Below, one piece after another: positions 14,503 through 22,025 of a DNA stretch of 32,315 nucleotides; position 1 is the stretch's first letter, and every line of letters begins with the position of its first letter. The stretch covers positions 1 through 32,315 of the forward strand of contig DASTCG010000031.1 of assembly GCA_035711385.1 (NCBI GenBank), written 5' to 3'. The notes beneath the pieces were generated by a model. That model was not told where the DNA came from and did not search any database. It saw only the letters and a list, made by a program, of their open reading frames with translations. Origin of the DNA: JACDAN01 sp035711385 (GTDB lineage Bacteria > Actinomycetota > Thermoleophilia > Gaiellales > Gaiellaceae). The translations under genes were made by a program, and so were the position numbers.

Positions 14503-15056
14503 CGAGAGCGCAACGAATCCTCCACAAACGCGCGCAACCGCCGGATGGCCGCTTCCCGCCGCGGCGAGAACCAGCGGAGAATCCCTTCCGACTCCAGAAA
14601 CGCGGGCGGCGTCGCGTTCCCGATGGTCGCCGCATAGCTGCTCCACCGCCACTGCGCGGGCGAGCCGCTGAGCCCAGCGCGAACGGGGTTGAGCGCGATG
14701 TACCGCACGAGCTCGAGAGCGTGAGCCTCGCCGTCGACCGGCCCGGAGTAGTAGCGGTCGCCGAAGAGATGCCCCGATCGCTCGTGGCGGCGGTTGAACG
14801 CCTGGGCATACATGCCGTTGAGGCGGTGCATTCCCCGCGCCAGGCTCGGTTCTGGCGTCTCGACCATCAGGTGGTAGTGAGTCCCGATCAGGCAGTACGT
14901 GAAGCACCGCCATCGAAACCCGAGCACCACTCGTTCCAGCAGCCGCAGGAAGTGCCGGTAGTCGGTCGCCGAGACATAGAGGCGATCCGTCCCGGTTGCC
15001 TTGCCGATGACGTGGTAGACGGTCTCGCCGGCGAGCAGACGGAGGGCGCGTGCCAT
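14490..15056 (-). CDS. REP-associated tyrosine transposase / Y1_Tnp (IS200-like)
   Basis: The 188-residue protein belongs to the HUH Y1 transposases. The N-terminal strand ETVYHVIGKATG is followed by YRHFLRLLERVV, the HUH motif GTHYHLMVETPEPSLA and a helix with MHRLNGMYAQAFNRRHERSGHLFGDRYYSGPVD. The RAYT-type ending is ALELVRYIALNPVRAGL and QWRWSSYAA. Such enzymes cut and join single-stranded DNA at REP palindromes. The gene looks intact. The ATG at 15056 is chosen because homology starts there. The C-terminus (DSLRSRDGV) and stop are encoded by the flanking repeat. Confidence 0.92.
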   Translation of the reverse strand: MARALRLLAGETVYHVIGKATGTDRLYVSATDYRHFLRLLERVVLGFRWRCFTYCLIGTHYHLMVETPEPSLARGMHRLNGMYAQAFNRRHERSGHLFGDRYYSGPVDGEAHALELVRYIALNPVRAGLSGSPAQWRWSSYAATIGNATPPAFLESEGILRWFSPRREAAIRRLRAFVEDSLRSRDGV

Positions 15057-15131
15057 GACGAGAACATGCCCCGACAGGAGGAGCGGACCGATTCGTTGTG
15101 GCACTCCCGCAGCAGTTTCGCTACGGAATCG

Positions 15132-15154
15132 ACACGGGGTCTGACCCCACGCCG
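15132..15154 (-). repeat. Right inverted repeat of the RAYT unit (REP-like)
   Basis: In reverse complement this reads CCGGCGTGGGGTCAGACCCC followed by GTGT. It matches the left copy at 14481-14502 apart from one inserted T and lies 75 nt upstream of the transposase ATG. Confidence 0.85.
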
Positions 15155-15175
15155 GGTCTCCGGGCGTTTCGCGGC

Positions 15176-15334
15176 TCAGGAAGCGTCGGGGCGCGGTTTC
15201 CGGCGGTCCTTGCCCGACCGCCGGTCGACGCCCGAGCGACGCTCGCCCTCGGTCTCGCGCTGCGGCTGCGTGCGCCGGTCGACGCCGCTACGCCGGTCCC
15301 TGCCGGAGCGGCGGTCTCCTTCAGGACGGTCCAT
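15176..15334 (-). CDS. Arg/Asp-rich micro-protein with DRRSG repeats
   Basis: An ATG-initiated 52-residue ORF reads MDRPEGDRRSGRDRRSG, then VDRRTQPQRETEGERRSG, then VDRRSGKDRRKPRPDAS. It thus carries four copies of the pattern (D/E)RRSGxDRR or part of it. It lies 37 nt downstream of the ileS stop on the same strand, so it may be the last gene of that transcript. The product would be soluble and strongly basic with no known domain. Similar short RRSGxDRR strings occur at the ends of some signalling proteins. No strong ribosome binding site is visible, so the call rests mainly on the repeat pattern. Confidence 0.5.
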   Translation of the reverse strand: MDRPEGDRRSGRDRRSGVDRRTQPQRETEGERRSGVDRRSGKDRRKPRPDAS

Positions 15335-15370
15335 GCGCCAATTGTCGGCCGAAACCGATCCGACCTGAAG

Positions 15371-18300
15371 TCAGGCCTTGGCGATCTGAGGCTCGCCCGT
15401 GCCGCCGTCCACCTCGATCGACACGGCAAGTACCTCGTCCTTGATCCAGTCGGCGTGACGGTCGAGCAGGTCGGCCTGGTCGGTCGGAAGGGTGACGACG
15501 ATGCGGTCGGTCAGCTCGAGTCCGGCTTCCTTGCGCATCGAGTTCAGCCGGTGGACGAGGTCGAGCACGCGGCCCTCCGTCTCGAGCTCGGGGTCGAGGC
15601 GCGTGTCGAGCGCGACGGTCACACCGTCCTCCGAGGCGACCGCCCAGCCCTCCTTGCCCCGCCGCTCGACGAGCACCTCCTCCGGGCCGAGCTCGCGATC
15701 GCCCACCCGGAACCGGCCGCCGTCGAGCTCCTCGAACTCGCCGGCGGCGAGTGCCGACCGGACCGCGCTCAGCTCCTTCCCGAGCTTCGGGCCCAGCACC
15801 GGGAGGTTCGGCTTGACGACGAGCTCCTGCGCCTCCACCTCGCCCTGCTCGACGTCCTTGACGCGAAGCTCGTCCCGGACCTCGTCCAGGTGCTCGCCGG
15901 CGAGGGTTGCGCCCTGGACGACGAGGCGACGAAGCGGTTGTCGCAGCTTGAGGCTCGAGCCCGCCCGCGCCTGGTGACCGAGGCGCACCAGCAGCCGGGC
16001 CTCGGCGACGTCGTCCAGCAAACCGCGGTCGAAGTCCCGAGCCTCCGGCCAGCCGGCGAGGAAGGCCGACTGCGGCGCGTCCTCGCACGGCTCGGCGACC
16101 AGCCGCTGCCACAGGTACTCCGCGAGGAACGGCATCACCGGCGCGATCGCCCGCACCCCCTGGACGAGCGCGTACCAGAGAGTCTCGAATGCGGCGCGGT
16201 CGTCGCCGTAGAACCGACGGCGCGACCGCCGGATGTACCAGTTTGAAACGTCGTCGACGAAGGACTGGAACGCACGCAGCACGTCGACGGTCGTGAAGGC
16301 CTCGTAGCCGGCCTCCGCCTCGCCCAGGAACTGCTCCGTCCTCGCCGAGAGCCAGCGGTCGAGCAGCCGCTCGCCCGACGGAATCGCGCCCCAGCGCGGG
16401 CGGAAGCCCTCGATGCTCGCGTACTGGACGAGGAACGAGACGGAGTTCCAGAGCGTCAGCAGCTCGCGCTTGATCTCGCGGGCCCGCCCGTAGCCGAAGA
16501 GGAGGTTCTGAGTCGGCGGCTGTCCGCAGTACTGCCAGCGCATGACGTCCGCGCCCATCGACTCGAGCGCCTCGCCAGCCTCGATCGCGTTGCCCCACGA
16601 CCGGTGCATCTCGCGGCCGGTGTCGTCCAGGAGCTTCTCGTACGTCAGCACGCGCTCGTACGGCGAGCGCCCGACGAGCGTCACCGACATGAAGGACATC
16701 GAGTAGAACCAGAGCCGGATCTGCTCCCGCATCTCCGAGATCCAGTCGGCCGGGAACCACGTCTCCCAGTAGGCGTGGTCGGGCAAGTCGGCGCCGGAGA
16801 GACCCTCCGCCGCGCCGGTCGCGTAGCCGCCCTCGACCCACTCGGGGTTCTGCCAGCCCAGCGTCGAGAACGGGACGATCCCGGCGTCGAGCCAGGCGTC
16901 CCCGACCTCGACGATCCGCCGAACCTCCCGCTCGCACTGCTCGCATCGGATCGGCACCTCGTCGATCCACGGCCGGTGCAGCTCGCGGAGCTGCTCGAGC
17001 CCGCCGGTCGCACGCTCCTCCAACTCCGCCCGCGACCCCACGACGTTCATGTGCCCGCACTCGCAAGGGTAGAACGGCAGCGGGAGGCCGAAGTACCGCT
17101 TCCGCGAGATGTTCCAGTCGCCCATGTTCCGCAGCCAGTCGTCCATGCGCTTCGAGTAGAAGCTCGGCGTCCACTCGACGGTCGCGTTCGCGTTGAGCAT
17201 GGGCTGCCGGATCTCGTCGCAGGAGATGAACCAGTCGTCGACGACGCGGAAGACGAGCGGGGTGCCGCAGCGCCAGCACGTCGGGTACCGGTGGACGATC
17301 CGCCCGGAGTCGACGAGCAGCTCGCGGCGCCGGAGATCCTCGAGCACGATGTCCTCGACCTCGTCCGTCGAGAAGCCCTCGAACGGCCCGTAGCCCGCGA
17401 CGAAGCGGCCGGACTCGTCGATCGGCACGAGCACCGGCAGGTCGTGGATCCGCGAGAGCTCGAAGTCCTCGGCGCCGCAGCCGGGAGCGATGTGAACGAT
17501 CCCGGTGCCCTCGTCCATCGTCACGTCGTCCCACGGAATGACGCGGTGCTCCACGCGCTCCACGGCCGGGAGGTAGTCGAACGGTCCCTCGTACCGGAGG
17601 CCGACCAGCTCCTCGCCACTCACGGACGCCATCGCCTCGGCGTCGGGATAGGCCTCCCGCCCGACCCAGCTCCCGTCCTCGAGACGGATGTACTCGGCGT
17701 CGGGCTTGACCGCCGCGGCGACGTTCGCGGGGAGCGTCCACGGCGTCGTCGTCCAGATCACGAGCGACTCGCCGTCCCGGTCCTCGAGCGGGAAGCGCAC
17801 CCAGAGCGAGGGGTGGTCGAGCTCCTTGTACTCGCCGGCGAACAGCTCGTGCTGCGAGATCGACGTCCCGCAGCGCGGGCACCACTCGGTCGAGCGGTGG
17901 CCTTTGTAGAGCCAGCCGCGCCGCTGCACCTCCTTCAGGAAGCGCCAGATGTACTCGATGTTGGCGTCCGAGAACGTGTGGTAGTCGTTGTCCCAGTCCA
18001 TCCACATGCCCAGGCGCCGGGACTGGTCGGTGATCACCTCCGAGTACGTCGCGACCCGCTCCTTGCAGCGCTCGGCGAACTCGGCGATCCCGTACTCCTC
18101 GATCTCGCGCTTCGAGTTGAGGCCGAGCGCCTTCTCGACCTCGACCTCGACCCACAGGCCCTGACAGTCGAAGCCGTTCTGGTAGCGCTGCTCGAAGCCG
18201 CGCAGCGCCTTGTAGCGCTGGAAGACGTCCTTGAGCGTCCGGCCCCAGGCGTGGTGGACGCCCATCGGGTTGTTCGCGGTGATCGGCCCGTCGATGAAGC

Positions 18301-18436
18301 TCCACTTCGGCCCGCCCGTGTTCTGCTCCCGCAGCCGGTCGAAGATCCCCTGCTCGTCCCACCAGGCGAGGATCTCCCGCTCGAGGGCGGGGTGATCAGG
18401 CTTCTCGGGCAGCGATGGAAAGGCGGGTCGAGCCAT
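15371..18436 (-). CDS. ileS: Isoleucine-tRNA ligase, divergent signature motifs
   Basis: This 1021-residue class I aminoacyl-tRNA synthetase charges tRNA-Ile. The start ATG 18436 gives the normal N-terminus (FPSLPEKPDHPALEREILAWW). It has the class I core, an editing domain (WTTTPWTLPANVAAAV, DEGTGIVHIAPGCGAEDF), the NISRKRYFGLPLPFY segment and the catalytic GDAWLDAGIVPFSTLGW. Zinc-type pairs (CPRC, CWRC, CEC, CEQC) and a C-terminal anticodon-binding region (VSNWYIRRSRRRFYGD) are also present. The usual HIGH is replaced by GVHHAWG (residues 59-65) and KMSKS by REMHRSWGN. I believe a clade with these variants exists, so this does not imply inactivity. Assignment to Ile rather than Val rests on the overall family look. 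No T-box fits in the 93-nt upstream gap. Confidence 0.92.
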   Translation of the reverse strand: MARPAFPSLPEKPDHPALEREILAWWDEQGIFDRLREQNTGGPKWSFIDGPITANNPMGVHHAWGRTLKDVFQRYKALRGFEQRYQNGFDCQGLWVEVEVEKALGLNSKREIEEYGIAEFAERCKERVATYSEVITDQSRRLGMWMDWDNDYHTFSDANIEYIWRFLKEVQRRGWLYKGHRSTEWCPRCGTSISQHELFAGEYKELDHPSLWVRFPLEDRDGESLVIWTTTPWTLPANVAAAVKPDAEYIRLEDGSWVGREAYPDAEAMASVSGEELVGLRYEGPFDYLPAVERVEHRVIPWDDVTMDEGTGIVHIAPGCGAEDFELSRIHDLPVLVPIDESGRFVAGYGPFEGFSTDEVEDIVLEDLRRRELLVDSGRIVHRYPTCWRCGTPLVFRVVDDWFISCDEIRQPMLNANATVEWTPSFYSKRMDDWLRNMGDWNISRKRYFGLPLPFYPCECGHMNVVGSRAELEERATGGLEQLRELHRPWIDEVPIRCEQCEREVRRIVEVGDAWLDAGIVPFSTLGWQNPEWVEGGYATGAAEGLSGADLPDHAYWETWFPADWISEMREQIRLWFYSMSFMSVTLVGRSPYERVLTYEKLLDDTGREMHRSWGNAIEAGEALESMGADVMRWQYCGQPPTQNLLFGYGRAREIKRELLTLWNSVSFLVQYASIEGFRPRWGAIPSGERLLDRWLSARTEQFLGEAEAGYEAFTTVDVLRAFQSFVDDVSNWYIRRSRRRFYGDDRAAFETLWYALVQGVRAIAPVMPFLAEYLWQRLVAEPCEDAPQSAFLAGWPEARDFDRGLLDDVAEARLLVRLGHQARAGSSLKLRQPLRRLVVQGATLAGEHLDEVRDELRVKDVEQGEVEAQELVVKPNLPVLGPKLGKELSAVRSALAAGEFEELDGGRFRVGDRELGPEEVLVERRGKEGWAVASEDGVTVALDTRLDPELETEGRVLDLVHRLNSMRKEAGLELTDRIVVTLPTDQADLLDRHADWIKDEVLAVSIEVDGGTGEPQIAKA

Positions 18437-18443
18437 GTGTTCG

Positions 18444-18449
18444 ATTCTA
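18444..18449 (-). promoter_or_regulatory. Possible -10 box of ileS (TAGAAT), leaderless arrangement
   Basis: TAGAAT lies on the minus strand with 7 nt between it and the ileS ATG, in the 93-nt divergent gap with trxA. If it is a real -10 element, transcription would start at or next to the ATG. No matching -35 sequence or ribosome binding site is visible, which also fits leaderless initiation. Confidence 0.3.
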
Positions 18450-18529
18450 CGGAGGCCTGGGAACACCCCAGCCGGGCGAGTCGTTAGCCTCCTCGGAACA
18501 TTTCTTTGACGCTGAAAGGAAACCGCTAG

Positions 18530-18865
18530 ATGGCAGACACACAGGCAGTGACGACGGAGACGTTCGAGCAGGAGGTGCTGTCCTCGGACACTCCGGTCCT
18601 CGTGGACTTCTGGGCCGAGTGGTGCCAGCCGTGCCACATGGTGGCGCCGATCCTCGAGAAGATCGCCGATGAGCGGCAGGGCGAGCTCAAGCTCGTGAAG
18701 ATCAACATCGACGAGCAGCCCGCGATCGCGCAGCGCTACGGCATCGCCTCGATCCCGACGATGGTCCTCTTCAAGGGCGGCGAGCCTGCAGCCGCGGCGC
18801 TCGGCGCGCAGCCCAAGGGCGCCCTCGAGCGCCAGCTCGGCCTGGCCGAGAACGGAACCGGGTAG
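18530..18865 (+). CDS. trxA: Thioredoxin
   Basis: This 111-residue single-domain thioredoxin is a cytosolic dithiol/disulfide reductant. The active site is WCQPC (Trp31, Cys32, Cys35) in VLVDFWAEWCQPCHMVAP, with Gln in place of the more common Gly. The cis-proline is Pro76 in ASIPTMVLFKGGE. The rest follows the family (ILEKIADERQGELKLVKINIDE). The ATG is preceded by GAAAGGAAACC, an acceptable ribosome binding site. It is divergent from ileS. Its stop overlaps the probable beginning of the next gene as GTAG. Confidence 0.96.
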   Translation: MADTQAVTTETFEQEVLSSDTPVLVDFWAEWCQPCHMVAPILEKIADERQGELKLVKINIDEQPAIAQRYGIASIPTMVLFKGGEPAAAALGAQPKGALERQLGLAENGTG

Positions 18866-19659
18866 CCGGCTTTCTCCTCATCAACCCGCGCTCGGGGGAC
18901 GACTCCCCGAGCGCGGACGAGCTTCGCGAGGCCGCGCGGGAGCGCGGAATCGTCGTTCGGATCGTCGGCGAGCACGAAGACGCCGCGGAGCTCGCACGCT
19001 CCGCGGACGCCGACGCGCTCGGCATCGCGGGCGGCGACGGGTCGCTGGCGCCGATCGCGCAGGTGGCGATCGAGCGAGCCCTCCCGTTCGTCTGCGTGCC
19101 GTTCGGGACGCGGAACCACTTCGCGCGCGACCTCGGCCTCGACCGCGACGATCCGATCGCCGCGCTCGACGCCTTTCGGGGCACCGAGCGCCGGATCGAT
19201 GTGGGCCGGATCCGCGACAGCGTCTTCCTCAACAACGTGAGCCTCGGCGCCTACGCAGCGCTCGTCCACCGCCGCGAGCGCCATCGGCGGCGACGAAACG
19301 CCTTCGCCCGGTTGCGCGCGCTTCTGCTCACCCTCGCGAACCGCGACTCGCTCGGCCTGACCATCGACGGCGAGCCCGTGGAGGCGCAGGTCGCACTCGT
19401 CTCGAACAACGCCTACCGGCTCGAGCTCTTCTCGCTCGGCGAGCGCGAGCGACTCGACGAGGGACGGCTCCACCTGTACCTCGCGCACGGCTGGCGGGTG
19501 TCGGAATGGGAGGAGCGGGCGTGCACGTCGCTGACGATCGACGCGGCGCGGCACCGGATCAACGCCGCCGTCGACGGCGAGCCGGCCGACTTCGAGACGC
19601 CGCTCGAGTTCAGGATCGACGCGCTGGCGCTACGGGTGCTCGTCCCCGCGCCAGGCTGA
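18862..19659 (+). CDS. Diacylglycerol/lipid kinase-like protein, start codon unclear
   Basis: The reading frame encodes a DAGK-catalytic-family protein (lipid or sphingosine kinase type). The N-terminal GFLLINPRSGDDSPSADELR contains the NPxSG motif. It is followed by GIAGGDGSLAPIAQVAI (GGDGT-type nucleotide loop), VPFGTRNHFARDLGL (the PxGTxN motif), VGRIRDSVFLNNVSLGAYA, and a beta-rich C-terminal half ending INAAVDGEPADFETPLEF. The conserved N-terminus lies upstream of the first GTG (19063), which would remove the GGDG loop. No ATG, GTG, TTG or CTG exists between trxA's end and that loop. The frame can begin at GTA 18862, overlapping trxA's TAG. The last 30 nt overlap the convergent Nudix gene. 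Confidence 0.8.
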   Translation, partial: VAGFLLINPRSGDDSPSADELREAARERGIVVRIVGEHEDAAELARSADADALGIAGGDGSLAPIAQVAIERALPFVCVPFGTRNHFARDLGLDRDDPIAALDAFRGTERRIDVGRIRDSVFLNNVSLGAYAALVHRRERHRRRRNAFARLRALLLTLANRDSLGLTIDGEPVEAQVALVSNNAYRLELFSLGERERLDEGRLHLYLAHGWRVSEWEERACTSLTIDAARHRINAAVDGEPADFETPLEFRIDALALRVLVPAPG

Positions 19660-20145
19660 GACGACGTCGGCGATGTGCCCGAAAGCGACCTCGTCCCACG
19701 GGATCTCGTCCGGCGCGAAGAACAGGAGCTCGGTGACGTCGTCCGCGGGCTCGGGCCGGCCGTCCGCGACACGCGCGCTCCAGTAGAGGTTGAGCGTCGA
19801 GACCTCCCGGGACCCGACCCGGTACCAGTCCATGAAGACGCCGACGAACTCGGTGTCGCGAAGCCCGATCCCGGCCTCCTCGCGCAGCTCCCGGTGCAGG
19901 CAGTCGAGCGGGTGCTCGCCTTCCTCGACGAAGCCGCCAGGGAGGTCGAGCTTCCCGGCGGCCGGATCCTTGGCACGCCGGCTGAAGAGGATCCGGCCGT
20001 CGTCGCCGAGGACGAGGGCGGAAGCAGTCGGCTTCGGGTTCGCGTACTGGACGAAGCCGCACTCCCGGCACTCCGCCTTCCCGTCCTCCGGCTCCAGCGC
20101 CGCCGCGCAGACCGGGCAGTGCCTCCACACGTCCAGCTCGCCCAC
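19630..20145 (-). CDS. Nudix hydrolase with N-terminal zinc ribbon
   Basis: The 171-residue protein has an N-terminal four-cysteine zinc ribbon (CPVC and CREC, residues about 11-30). A Nudix fold with a complete Nudix box follows: GGFVEEGEHPLDCLHRELREEAGI, fitting Gx5Ex7REUxEExGU. This layout resembles NudC/ADP-ribose pyrophosphatase-type enzymes that hydrolyse nucleoside diphosphates linked to another moiety. The exact substrate is unknown. GTG 20145 (VGELDVWRHCPVC) is preferred over two TTG codons at 20157 and 20154 because it begins just before the ribbon. The 3' end overlaps the lipid-kinase-like gene. Confidence 0.9.
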   Translation of the reverse strand: MGELDVWRHCPVCAAALEPEDGKAECRECGFVQYANPKPTASALVLGDDGRILFSRRAKDPAAGKLDLPGGFVEEGEHPLDCLHRELREEAGIGLRDTEFVGVFMDWYRVGSREVSTLNLYWSARVADGRPEPADDVTELLFFAPDEIPWDEVAFGHIADVVSAWRGDEHP

Positions 20146-20202
20146 GGATCGCAACAATAGGGCCGTGCGCGACGATCCGGCCTCCGAGCCGATTCACGAG
20201 CC

Positions 20203-20571
20203 TTGAGACACGTTCCCGCCTCCGTGACCGAGCTGTCGCGCGTAGGCCTCCTCTCCGAGCTTCCGGGGGAGCTGCTGACCCGGCTGGCCCAGCGGATGCG
20301 GCGCGAGGAGATCGGCCCGGGCCAGCCGATCATGCGAGAGGGTGACGACGGCGATCGCTTCTACGTGATCCTCAACGGGCTCTGCTCGGTGACGCAGGCC
20401 GACCGCGGCCTCCGCCGGATCCTGAAGCCGGGCGACTACTTCGGCGAGGTGGCGCTGACGATGGACGTCCCGCGCACCGCCTCCGTCTCGCCGATGACGC
20501 TCGTGACCGTCGCCAGCTGCGACCGCGAGACGTTCGACGAGTTCATCCGGCCGCTCTTCGCGGAGGGCTAG
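20203..20571 (+). CDS. Single-domain cyclic nucleotide-binding protein
   Basis: The product (122 residues from TTG 20203, or 115 from GTG 20224, which may be more likely) is a cNMP-binding domain of the CRP/CAP type without an output domain. The leading helix LSELPGELLTRLAQRM is followed by the beta-roll (GQPIMREGDDGDRFYVILNG) and the phosphate-binding cassette PGDYFGEVALTMDVPRTASV, which retains Glu in FGE and Arg in PRTAS as needed for cyclic nucleotide contact. The C-terminal helix is CDRETFDEFIRPLF. It has no HTH, so it is not a transcription factor. It may bind a partner. It is divergent from the Nudix gene. Confidence 0.88.
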   Translation: MRHVPASVTELSRVGLLSELPGELLTRLAQRMRREEIGPGQPIMREGDDGDRFYVILNGLCSVTQADRGLRRILKPGDYFGEVALTMDVPRTASVSPMTLVTVASCDRETFDEFIRPLFAEG

Positions 20572-20597
20572 GGCCCCCACCGCGTGGTGACCCTGAG

Positions 20598-20625
20598 CCG
20601 CTACCCCTCGTTCGAGGGGCGGCGG
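20598..20625 (+). terminator. Hairpin after the cNMP-binding gene
   Basis: The core CCCCTC pairs with GAGGGG around a small GTTC loop, with an outer CCGC/GCGG stem across a 2-nt internal loop. It starts about 26 nt after the stop of the cNMP gene and precedes the DUF1800 gene. There is no T-run. It may terminate or insulate transcription. Confidence 0.4.
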
Positions 20626-20650
20626 GGCGGGAGGGGTCGCCGATCTGACC

Positions 20651-22018
20651 GTGAAGAGGGGTCAGGTCTTGCAGGACGCCGCAGCACGCATCCCCGTCTA
20701 CCGTGGCGACTTCGGGCCCGCCGAGGCCGAGCGCCTGCTCTGGCGTGCCGGCTTCGGGCCCCGCCGGGGTCAGGCTCGGTCGCTCGCGAGGCACAGCCTC
20801 GACGAGGCCGTCCGGGTTCTCACGGCGCCTGGCCGGCAGCGCTTCCTCGGCCCCCGCCCGCGCGACGAGCGCGGTCGCCCGCTCGCCCCCCGCGACGCCT
20901 GGGGCCACGACCACCTCTGGTGGCTCGACCGGATGGTGCGCGGAAACCGTCCCCTGATGGAGCGGATGACGCTGATCTGGCACGACTGGTTCGCGACCTC
21001 GAACGACGGCGTCGGCTCCCAGAACCTGATGCTCCGGCAGAACGGGCTCCTCCGACGGCACTGGCTCGGGAACTTCCGGGAGCTCGCGCTCTCGATCACG
21101 CACGACCCCGCGATGCTGCTCTGGCTCTCGGGGACCGAGAACACGAAGTGGTCGCCGAACGAGAACTACGCGCGCGAGCTGATGGAGCTCTTCACCCTCG
21201 GCGCCGGACGCGGCTACACCGAGCGCGACGTCCGCGAGCAGGCCCGCGCGCTGACCGGGTTCCGGAACGACTGGCGCGAAGGCGTCGGCCCGACGCGGTT
21301 CCGCTTCGACCGGGAGCGCCACGACGTCGGTATGAAGCGCGTCTTCGGGCACCGCGGCCGCTTCGACTGGCGCGACGCCGTCAACCTCTGCGTCAGGAAC
21401 CCGCGCCACCCGTCGTTCTTCGTCTCGAAGCTCTGGGGCTACTTCATCCCGACACCGCCGCCCCGCTCGACGCAGCGCGCGCTCGAGCGGCTCTACGTGC
21501 GCCGCGGCTACGCGGTGCGCCCGGTCGTGCAGGCGATCCTCAAGCACCCGCTGCTGTACGAGGGCCCGCGGATGGTGAAGCCTCCGGTCGTCTACACCGC
21601 CGGGCTGCTTCGGGCCTGCGGCCGGGGAATCGACACCGAGTCCTGGACGTGGCTCTGCGCCAACGCGGGCCAGCAGCTCTTCTACCCGCCGAACGTCTCC
21701 GGGTGGAACGACGACCGCTGGCTCGACACGGCCAGCTACCTCGCACGCTGGGACCTGGCCGGCCGGGTCACGAGGCCGGCGGCGCTCGACCCGAGCAAGG
21801 TGCAGGCGCCGTTCGACGCGGACAAGCTCCTCGACCGGGCGCTGGCATTCTGGGGCAACCCGCCGCTCTCCCGCGGGACCCGCCGCGTCCTGCACGGGTA
21901 CGCCCGCCGCGGCCTCGGCCGGGCCAACTCGAGCTGGAAGCGGAAGAGCTATCCCGCGCTGGTCGAGAACGGGCTCCGCCACCTGATTGCCGTCTCCCCC
22001 GACATGCAGACGTGCTGA
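20651..22018 (+). CDS. DUF1800 family protein
   Basis: This protein of up to 455 residues matches DUF1800. The first part has PAEAERLLWRAGFGPRRGQ, then MTLIWHDWFATSNDGVGSQNLMLRQNGLLRRHWLGNFREL. The family core ENYARELMELFTLGAGRGYTERDV is next, with a FGHRGRFDWRDAVNLC segment and a SKLWGYFIP stretch. The end is QQLFYPPNVSGWNDDRWLDT. DUF1800 proteins nearly always pair with a DUF1501 gene, as here. Their function is unknown, with suggested roles in export or cell-surface processes. The GTG at 20651 is in a REP-like GGGGTCAGG sequence, so the true start may differ slightly. Confidence 0.9.
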   Translation: MKRGQVLQDAAARIPVYRGDFGPAEAERLLWRAGFGPRRGQARSLARHSLDEAVRVLTAPGRQRFLGPRPRDERGRPLAPRDAWGHDHLWWLDRMVRGNRPLMERMTLIWHDWFATSNDGVGSQNLMLRQNGLLRRHWLGNFRELALSITHDPAMLLWLSGTENTKWSPNENYARELMELFTLGAGRGYTERDVREQARALTGFRNDWREGVGPTRFRFDRERHDVGMKRVFGHRGRFDWRDAVNLCVRNPRHPSFFVSKLWGYFIPTPPPRSTQRALERLYVRRGYAVRPVVQAILKHPLLYEGPRMVKPPVVYTAGLLRACGRGIDTESWTWLCANAGQQLFYPPNVSGWNDDRWLDTASYLARWDLAGRVTRPAALDPSKVQAPFDADKLLDRALAFWGNPPLSRGTRRVLHGYARRGLGRANSSWKRKSYPALVENGLRHLIAVSPDMQTC

Positions 22019-22025
22019 GGTCCAC

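Larger units (their letters stand above)
14481..15154. mobile_element. REP-associated tyrosine transposase (RAYT-like) unit
   Basis: A Y1/HUH transposase gene is enclosed by a pair of inverted copies of CCGGCG(T)GGGGTCAGACCCCGT at 14481-14502 and 15132-15154. Each copy is itself palindromic (GGGGTC-A-GACCCC type). This arrangement, a RAYT gene with a short palindrome on each side, is typical of REP/BIME units. The unit begins at the base after the ispH stop codon. Confidence 0.85.

Noticed and set aside
15321..18362. 1013-codon minus-strand frame parallel to ileS
   Set aside because: Out of frame with the conserved IleS sequence and low-complexity Arg/Gly/Pro composition.
18437..18529. T-box riboswitch in front of ileS
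   Set aside because: Only 93 nt separate the divergent ileS and trxA genes and no T-box sequence or specifier loop is visible.
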